In this document: piece after piece, positions 27,726 to 33,319 of the stretch | How positions within the stretch are numbered: the stretch's first letter is position 1 | Layout of the letters: each line of letters opens with the position of its first letter | Assembly: GCA_031277255.1 (NCBI GenBank) | Contig: JAITMS010000044.1 | Location: 1-33,319, forward strand | Source of the DNA: Azonexus sp. | GTDB taxonomy: Bacteria > Pseudomonadota > Gammaproteobacteria > Burkholderiales > Rhodocyclaceae | Direction of reading: 5' to 3' | DNA length: 33,319 nucleotides | Notes under the pieces: generated by a model | Database searches by the model: none | Seen by the model: only the letters and a program-made list of their open reading frames with translations | What the model was told of the DNA's origin: nothing | Program-made: the position numbers and the translations under genes

Positions 27726-27955
27726 TGAAAACCTTGCTCACCGCCGTCCTGCTCGCTGTTTCTCTCAGCGGATGTTTTTATTACCGCGATGCGCCCCACG
27801 AACCGCACGACCCCGGCAACAGCAGGAACGCGCCGGACCACGATGATCGTCGTCACGACAATGACCGCGATTACCGCGACAATGACCGTGACCGCCGCGA
27901 CCATCGGAATGGCCCTGGCAACAGCGAAAACGCGCCGGGCCATAACAAGCGATGA
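27725..27955 (+). CDS. Small Asp/Arg/His-rich lipoprotein
   Basis: The ATG at 27725 has AGGAG six bases upstream and shares its first base with the last base of the methyltransferase stop. The 76-residue product has a lipoprotein signal with lipobox LSGC (Cys17). The mature part is low-complexity and very polar: two related segments, DPGNSRNAPDHDD and GPGNSENAPGHNK, flank a run of DRDYRDNDRDRRDH-like residues. There is no known domain. Related small charged lipoproteins exist in other proteobacteria, but their role is unknown to me. It may be co-transcribed with the genes upstream and is convergent with smpB 19 bases away. Confidence 0.75.
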   Translation: MKTLLTAVLLAVSLSGCFYYRDAPHEPHDPGNSRNAPDHDDRRHDNDRDYRDNDRDRRDHRNGPGNSENAPGHNKR

Positions 27956-27974
27956 GGTAGCAGTATGGCCGCGC

Positions 27975-28424
27975 TCAACGCGCCCGTTCCTTGATGGCGC
28001 GTTCGGCTTCGCGGCGGGCGTCTTTTTCCAGTTGGTCGGCGCGTTTGTCGTATTGCTTCTTGCCTTTGGCCAGGCCGACTTCCAGTTTGACGCGGCCGCG
28101 CGAAAAATGCAGGTCGAGCGGCGTCAGCGCGTAACCGGCGCGTTCGACCTTGCCGATCAGTTTCATGATTTCGCGCTCGTGCAGGAGCAGCTTGCGCGTG
28201 CGCACCGGGTCGTGGCGGTCGTGCGTCGAGGCGGTGGCAAGCGGTGAAATGTGCATCCCGATGACAAAAATCTCGCCGCTCCTGATGATGACGTAGGCTT
28301 CCTTGATATTGACGCGCCCGGCGCGGATGGCTTTGACTTCCCAGCCTTCGAGCACGATTCCGGCCTCGAATTTTTCTTCGATGAAATAGTCGTGAAAGGC
28401 TTTTTTGTTGACCGTGATGCTCAT
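27975..28424 (-). CDS. smpB: SsrA-binding protein SmpB
   Basis: SmpB binds tmRNA and directs trans-translation, which frees stalled ribosomes. The 149-residue product has the full family pattern: [39 protein letters not shown] is present in order, then [12 protein letters not shown] and [21 protein letters not shown], and a basic C-terminal tail that inserts in the empty decoding site. It is divergent from ratA, an arrangement conserved in beta- and gammaproteobacteria, with 53 bases between the two starts. Confidence 0.97.
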   Translation of the reverse strand: MSITVNKKAFHDYFIEEKFEAGIVLEGWEVKAIRAGRVNIKEAYVIIRSGEIFVIGMHISPLATASTHDRHDPVRTRKLLLHEREIMKLIGKVERAGYALTPLDLHFSRGRVKLEVGLAKGKKQYDKRADQLEKDARREAERAIKERAR

Positions 28425-28477
28425 GTTTTGCCTGATCCCTTAAAATTCCCGTTCATTTTATCGGATGCCGCCGACCA

Positions 28478-28921
28478 ATGGCCGAGGTTGCAAAGACCGT
28501 ACTGATCGAACAATCCGCCGCCCGCATGTTCGAGCTGGTTGACCGTTGCGAGGATTACCCGCTCTTTCTACCCTGGTGCAGCCGCGCCGAGTTGCGCTGC
28601 CGCGACGACCAAAAAACGGCGGCGACGCTCCACGTCAATTACCACGCGGTCAAAACCAGCTTTACGACAGAAAACGACAAGGAATTTCCCGTTTCGATGA
28701 AGATCCGCCTCGTCGAAGGGCCGTTTCGCCGTCTCGAAGGCTCATGGGATTTTCGCCCGCTGGCCGAAAACGCCTGCAAGATCGAATTTCGCCTGCGCTA
28801 TGAATTTTCCAGCAAGCTGTTCGAGAAGATCATCGGGCCGGTGTTCGGGCATATCGCCAACACCTTCGTCGACGCCTTCGTGCGCCGGGCCGGGCAGGTG
28901 TACGGCGCGGCCAATGGCTGA
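28478..28921 (+). CDS. ratA: RatA / COQ10-like START-domain protein
   Basis: The 147-residue product is a polyketide cyclase/START-fold protein with FELVDRCEDYPLFLPWCS and the C-terminal FSSKLFEKIIGPVFGHIANTFVDAF, as in E. coli RatA (YfjG) and mitochondrial Coq10. E. coli RatA has been described as an inhibitor of 70S association; the Coq10 relatives bind ubiquinone. Which role applies here is not clear. The N-terminal MAEVAKTVLIEQSA fits the family start, though no good ribosome site is visible. It overlaps rnfH by 8 bases. Confidence 0.93.
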   Translation: MAEVAKTVLIEQSAARMFELVDRCEDYPLFLPWCSRAELRCRDDQKTAATLHVNYHAVKTSFTTENDKEFPVSMKIRLVEGPFRRLEGSWDFRPLAENACKIEFRLRYEFSSKLFEKIIGPVFGHIANTFVDAFVRRAGQVYGAANG

Positions 28922-29225
28922 ACGGCTGGCGATTGAGGTCTGCTACGCGCTACCGGAGCGGCAGGAGGTCGTGCCGCTCGCTTTGCCGCAGGACGCAACG
29001 CTGGGCGAGGCGCTGACGGCTTCCGGGCTGCTGGTGAAATATCCTGAAATCAGCCTCGACAAAAACCGCTTCGGCATCTACGGCAAATTGTCAAAAACCG
29101 ACGCCGCGCTGCGCGACCGCGACCGGGTGGAAATTTACCGCCCCCTGACCGCCGACCCGAAGGCGATACGGCGGCAACGGGCGGCGGCTGGCAAGACGGT
29201 GAAAAAGCGGCTAGAGCGGCTTTGA
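28914..29225 (+). CDS. rnfH: RnfH family ubiquitin-like protein (UPF0125, RatB)
   Basis: The 103-residue product has a beta-grasp pattern: RLAIEVCYALPERQEVVPLAL, GEALTASGLL, LDKNRFGIYGKLSK and the closing strand DRDRVEIYRPLTADPK followed by a basic tail RRQRAAAGKTVKKR. This matches the RnfH/YfjF family that sits beside ratA in many proteobacteria. The biochemical role is unknown. The ATG at 28914 lies within the ratA end. The 171 bases after it, to the DUF4124 stop, hold only the palindromic repeat. Confidence 0.92.
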   Translation: MAERLAIEVCYALPERQEVVPLALPQDATLGEALTASGLLVKYPEISLDKNRFGIYGKLSKTDAALRDRDRVEIYRPLTADPKAIRRQRAAAGKTVKKRLERL

Positions 29226-29249
29226 TTCAAGTGCATACAAATCAAAATA

Positions 29250-29356
29250 CCGTTCGCCCTGAGCCTGTCGAAGGGCGGTGCGGAGAGAGGCTGGGGGCTT
29301 GAGCCGGGCTTCGCCTGTCCTGAGTTTTATCGAAGGAACAAGCTCAGCCCGAACGG
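29250..29356. repeat. Palindromic dispersed repeat, copy 2 (interrupted)
   Basis: The left part, CCGTTCGCCCTGAGCCTGTC onward for about 36 bases, is almost identical to the reverse complement of the right part of copy 1 at 12514-12579. The right end, AAGCTCAGCCCGAACGG, equals the complement of copy 1's left end. About 40 extra bases separate the two halves and include degenerate pieces of the same motif (CTGTCCTGAG, ATCGAAGGA), as if two or more units were nested. Confidence 0.85.
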
Positions 29357-29396
29357 GTAGTGGGGTTTCTTCTCACTTCTTCAAGAGAAAAGACAT

Positions 29397-29885
29397 CTAC
29401 TTGCAGGACTGGGCAATGATCTCGCGGGCGCGTTCCATTTCCTGCTGGCGTTGGGTGTCGTCGAACACCTTGCGCTGGCCTTTTTCGTCGATCGTTCCCA
29501 TCAGTTGACCGGATTCGAGGGCCGCCAGGTTGCCCTTGGCGCGGCGGCAGTTTTCCTCGCGGTCGGCGGTGGCTTTCTCTTCCTTGGCTTCTTTTTCGGC
29601 CTTCTCGCGGGCTTCCTGCTGGCGTTTTCTGAATTCGAGTTCTTTTTCGGCGAGTGTTTTTTCCGCCGCTTTGCCATCAGCCGCTTTGTCGCTCTCTGTC
29701 TCGCCCTTGACCACGGGCTGGCGGTTGCCGATCACGTTGGCGTCCTTGCCTGCGCTGCCCGGCGGCGGCGTGTCGGAAACGACGGTGCGGCCGGAACTGT
29801 CCTTCCATTGATAAACCTCGGCCTGGGCAGAGGTGAGGAGGAGGGCGGAAGCAAGACCGAAAACAAGTGCGATAGCGGGTTTCAT
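29397..29885 (-). CDS. Exported DUF4124-domain protein
   Basis: The ATG at 29885 gives a clean signal peptide ending SAQA (residue 22); a longer frame to 29942 would add a non-signal prefix and cover the promoter, so I rejected it. The mature protein begins with EVYQWKDSSGRTVVSDTPPP, the DUF4124 pattern found in many small envelope proteins of Betaproteobacteria. Residues 60-120 are a very charged coiled-coil of Lys, Glu and Ala, and the tail has two Cys (ENCRRAKGN and AQSCK) that could form a disulfide. Length is 162. Function is unknown. It is divergent from guaB. Confidence 0.88.
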   Translation of the reverse strand: MKPAIALVFGLASALLLTSAQAEVYQWKDSSGRTVVSDTPPPGSAGKDANVIGNRQPVVKGETESDKAADGKAAEKTLAEKELEFRKRQQEAREKAEKEAKEEKATADREENCRRAKGNLAALESGQLMGTIDEKGQRKVFDDTQRQQEMERAREIIAQSCK

Positions 29886-29902
29886 GGCAATCCGGGCAGT
29901 AA

Positions 29903-31411
<1,509 letters not shown>

Positions 31412-31429
31412 TCGTTTCCATCTGTCACG

Positions 31430-31457
31430 GGGCGGCTTTGCAGCCGCCCTTCTTTAT
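31430..31457 (+). terminator. Hairpin with T-rich tail between guaB and guaA
   Basis: GGGCGGCT at 31430-31437 pairs perfectly with AGCCGCCC at 31442-31449 around the 4-base loop TTGC, and TTCTTTATT follows. This is a good intrinsic terminator. No clear promoter lies between it and the guaA ATG at 31475, so it probably attenuates rather than fully stops transcription into guaA. Confidence 0.7.
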
Positions 31458-31474
31458 TGAAGGCGCGCAAAAAC

Positions 31475-33103
31475 ATGGCCCACCAGAAAATCCTCATCCT
31501 CGATTTCGGCTCGCAAGTCACCCAGCTGATCGCCCGCCGCGTCCGCGAAGCCCAGGTTTTTTGCGAAATTCACCCCTGTGATGTCAGCGCCGACGTCATC
31601 CGCGACTACGGCGCCAAGGGCATCATCCTCTCCGGCGGCCCCAATTCCGTCACCGCCGGTGACGCGCCGCAGGCGCCTGCCGTGGTCTTTGAACTGGGCG
31701 TCCCGGTGCTCGGCATCTGTTACGGGATGCAGATCATGGCCCAGCAGCTTGGCGGCCAGGTGATGACCGCCGAAGCCGCCGGTAAAGCGCGCGAATTCGG
31801 CTATGCCGAAGTCCGCGCCCACGGCCACACCGCGCTCCTGAACGACATCGCCGATTTCTACACCGACGACGGCCACGGCATGTTGAAAGCCTGGATGAGC
31901 CACGGCGACTCGGTCATGGCCCTGCCGCCCGGCTTCAAAATCATGGCCTCCACCCCGGCCTGCCCGATTGCCGGGATGGCCGACGAAAGCCGCCATTTCT
32001 ACGGCCTCCAGTTCCACCCGGAAGTCACCCATACGGCGCAGGGCAGGGCGATTCTCGACCGTTTCGTGCACGGCGTCTGCGGCTGCGCCGCCGATTGGGT
32101 GATGGGCGACTACATCATTGAGGCCGTGCGCGCCATTCAACAACAGGTCGGGACGGAGGAGGTCATTCTCGGCCTTTCCGGCGGTGTCGATTCGAGCGTT
32201 GCAGCGGCGCTCATCCACCGCGCCATCGGCCCGCAACTGACCTGCGTTTTCGTCGACCACGGTTTACTCCGGCTCAACGAGGGCGATCTGGTCATGGACA
32301 TGTTCGCCCGCAACCTCGGCGTCAAGGTCATCCGTATCGACGCCGTCGACGCCTTCATGGACAAACTCGCGGGCGTCAGCGACCCGGAACAGAAACGCAA
32401 AATCATCGGCAAAGAATTCATCGAAGTTTTCCAGGCCGAGGCCCAAAAGCTGCCCGCCGCCAAATGGCTGGCCCAGGGCACCATCTACCCCGACGTCATC
32501 GAATCCGCCGGCAAAAAAGGCGCGCACAACATCAAAAGCCACCACAACGTCGGCGGCCTGCCGGAAAACATGCGCCTGAAGCTCCTCGAACCGCTGCGCG
32601 AACTGTTCAAGGACGAAGTGCGCGAACTCGGCGTGGCGCTCGGCCTGCCGCGTGAAATGGTCTACCGCCACCCCTTCCCCGGCCCCGGCCTCGGCGTCCG
32701 CATCCTTGGCGAAGTCAAGCGCGAATCGGCAAATCTCCTGCAACGCGCCGACGCCATCGTCATCGACGAACTGCGCGCCACCCACGCCACCCCGCGCGAC
32801 GCCGCCGCTGGATTCTGTGCTGACGCCGACATCGGCAAAAGCTGGTACGACCTCACCAGCCAGGCTTTTGCCGTGTTCCTGCCGGTCAGGAGCGTCGGCG
32901 TCATGGGCGATGGCCGCACCTATGAAAACGTCGTGGCGCTACGCGCCGTCATCACCAGCGACTTCATGACCGCCCACTGGGCGCATCTCCCCTACGAACT
33001 CCTCGCCCGCGTCGCCAACCGCATCATCAACGAAGTCCGCGGCCTGAACCGGGTGGTGTACGACATCTCCGGCAAACCGCCAGCGACGATTGAGTGGGAG
33101 TGA
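31475..33103 (+). CDS. guaA: GMP synthase (glutamine-hydrolysing)
   Basis: GuaA aminates XMP to GMP using glutamine and ATP. The 542-residue product has a class I glutamine amidotransferase domain (about 1-200) with nucleophile Cys82 in LGICYGMQ and the His-x-Glu of [10 protein letters not shown], an ATP pyrophosphatase domain with the PP-loop SGGVDS at 235-240, and the C-terminal dimerisation domain with [17 protein letters not shown]. It ends in the conserved PPATIEWE. I chose the ATG at 31475 ([14 protein letters not shown]); a TTG at 31457 in the terminator tail is unlikely. The last 30 bases are highly conserved between bacteria and serve as an integration site in other genomes. Confidence 0.98.
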   Translation: MAHQKILILDFGSQVTQLIARRVREAQVFCEIHPCDVSADVIRDYGAKGIILSGGPNSVTAGDAPQAPAVVFELGVPVLGICYGMQIMAQQLGGQVMTAEAAGKAREFGYAEVRAHGHTALLNDIADFYTDDGHGMLKAWMSHGDSVMALPPGFKIMASTPACPIAGMADESRHFYGLQFHPEVTHTAQGRAILDRFVHGVCGCAADWVMGDYIIEAVRAIQQQVGTEEVILGLSGGVDSSVAAALIHRAIGPQLTCVFVDHGLLRLNEGDLVMDMFARNLGVKVIRIDAVDAFMDKLAGVSDPEQKRKIIGKEFIEVFQAEAQKLPAAKWLAQGTIYPDVIESAGKKGAHNIKSHHNVGGLPENMRLKLLEPLRELFKDEVRELGVALGLPREMVYRHPFPGPGLGVRILGEVKRESANLLQRADAIVIDELRATHATPRDAAAGFCADADIGKSWYDLTSQAFAVFLPVRSVGVMGDGRTYENVVALRAVITSDFMTAHWAHLPYELLARVANRIINEVRGLNRVVYDISGKPPATIEWE

Positions 33104-33141
33104 GGAGTGCTTTGTAGAGAGGCCTCTGGCAATAGCTGTCG

Positions 33142-33319
33142 TTAACCTCCTGTGAGTTGGAACTGCGGTTCGATATCCGAATTTATGCTCTCCAAATCGT
33201 CGAACCCACAATCCTTCAGGAAGGCGTAGATGGCCTGGTAAAACGTAGGCGTCCGCGTCGCGTCTTCGCTAGAACCTTTTGGCACAAAAACTACCATGCC
33301 CTGTCGGCTCCGGGTCAAC
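33142..33319 (-). CDS. C-terminal end of a DUF2075-type DNA/RNA helicase (partial)
   Basis: Reading the minus strand from 33318, an open frame of 58 residues runs to a TAA at 33144-33142. It begins LTRSRQGMVVFVPKGSSED and goes on with TRTPTFYQAIYAFLKDCGFDD. The pattern (LTRxRxGMVxFVPxG, then D-x-TR-x-P-x-FYxxxYxxLxxCG) is that of the C-terminal helicase motif VI region and tail of DUF2075 (Schlafen-like helicase) proteins, often found in defence or mobile islands. The rest lies beyond the window. GC content here is about 52% by hand count, clearly below the guaA region, so transfer is possible. The 38 bases between it and guaA show no clear terminator. Confidence 0.72.
   Translation of the reverse strand, partial: LTRSRQGMVVFVPKGSSEDATRTPTFYQAIYAFLKDCGFDDLESINSDIEPQFQLTGG

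Noticed and set aside
33118-33127. Palindrome AGAGGCCTCT after guaA as terminator
   Set aside because: It has no loop and no T-run, so it cannot form a useful hairpin.

Overview
The window reads as the chromosome of a high-GC betaproteobacterium, most likely from the Rhodocyclales. This rests on two conserved gene orders: rpsB-tsf-pyrH-frr-uppS-cdsA-dxr-rseP-bamA-skp-lpxD-fabZ-lpxA-lpxB-rnhB-rRNA methyltransferase, and smpB/ratA/rnfH-DUF4124-guaB-guaA. The order-level placement is inference; no rRNA gene is present.

Region 1 (1-12485) is accessory and is one tightly spaced operon. It starts inside a very large surface or secreted protein built from VCBS and cadherin/Ig-like repeats. Four export-type genes follow: a TolC-like outer-membrane lipoprotein with an extra C-terminal domain, a small periplasmic HlyD-type adaptor, a GAF-like/TM/HlyD protein, and a membrane M50 metalloprotease fused to a HlyD-like module. 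No ABC ATPase is visible, so this is either an incomplete view of a type I system (the ATPase could lie upstream) or an unusual export/processing machine in which the M50-HlyD protein is the inner-membrane component. It is the most interesting part of the window.

Region 2 (12486-12846) is intergenic. It holds a palindromic dispersed repeat, an extended -10 promoter and a structured rpsB leader. Region 3 (12847-27725) is the conserved block for translation (rpsB, tsf, frr), UMP kinase, undecaprenyl-PP and CDP-diacylglycerol synthesis, isoprenoid synthesis (dxr), envelope stress proteolysis (rseP), outer-membrane assembly (bamA, skp), lipid A synthesis (lpxD, fabZ, lpxA, lpxB), RNase HII and a SpoU methyltransferase. 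Many genes overlap by a few bases, which suggests translational coupling.

Region 4 (27725-33103) holds a small charged lipoprotein gene, smpB divergent from ratA-rnfH, a second copy of the palindromic repeat in opposite orientation, and a DUF4124 gene divergent from guaB-guaA (GMP synthesis) with overlapping promoters.

Region 5 (33104-33319) carries the C-terminal end of a minus-strand DUF2075-type helicase gene directly after guaA. The 3' end of guaA is a known integration site for genomic islands, so an island may begin here.
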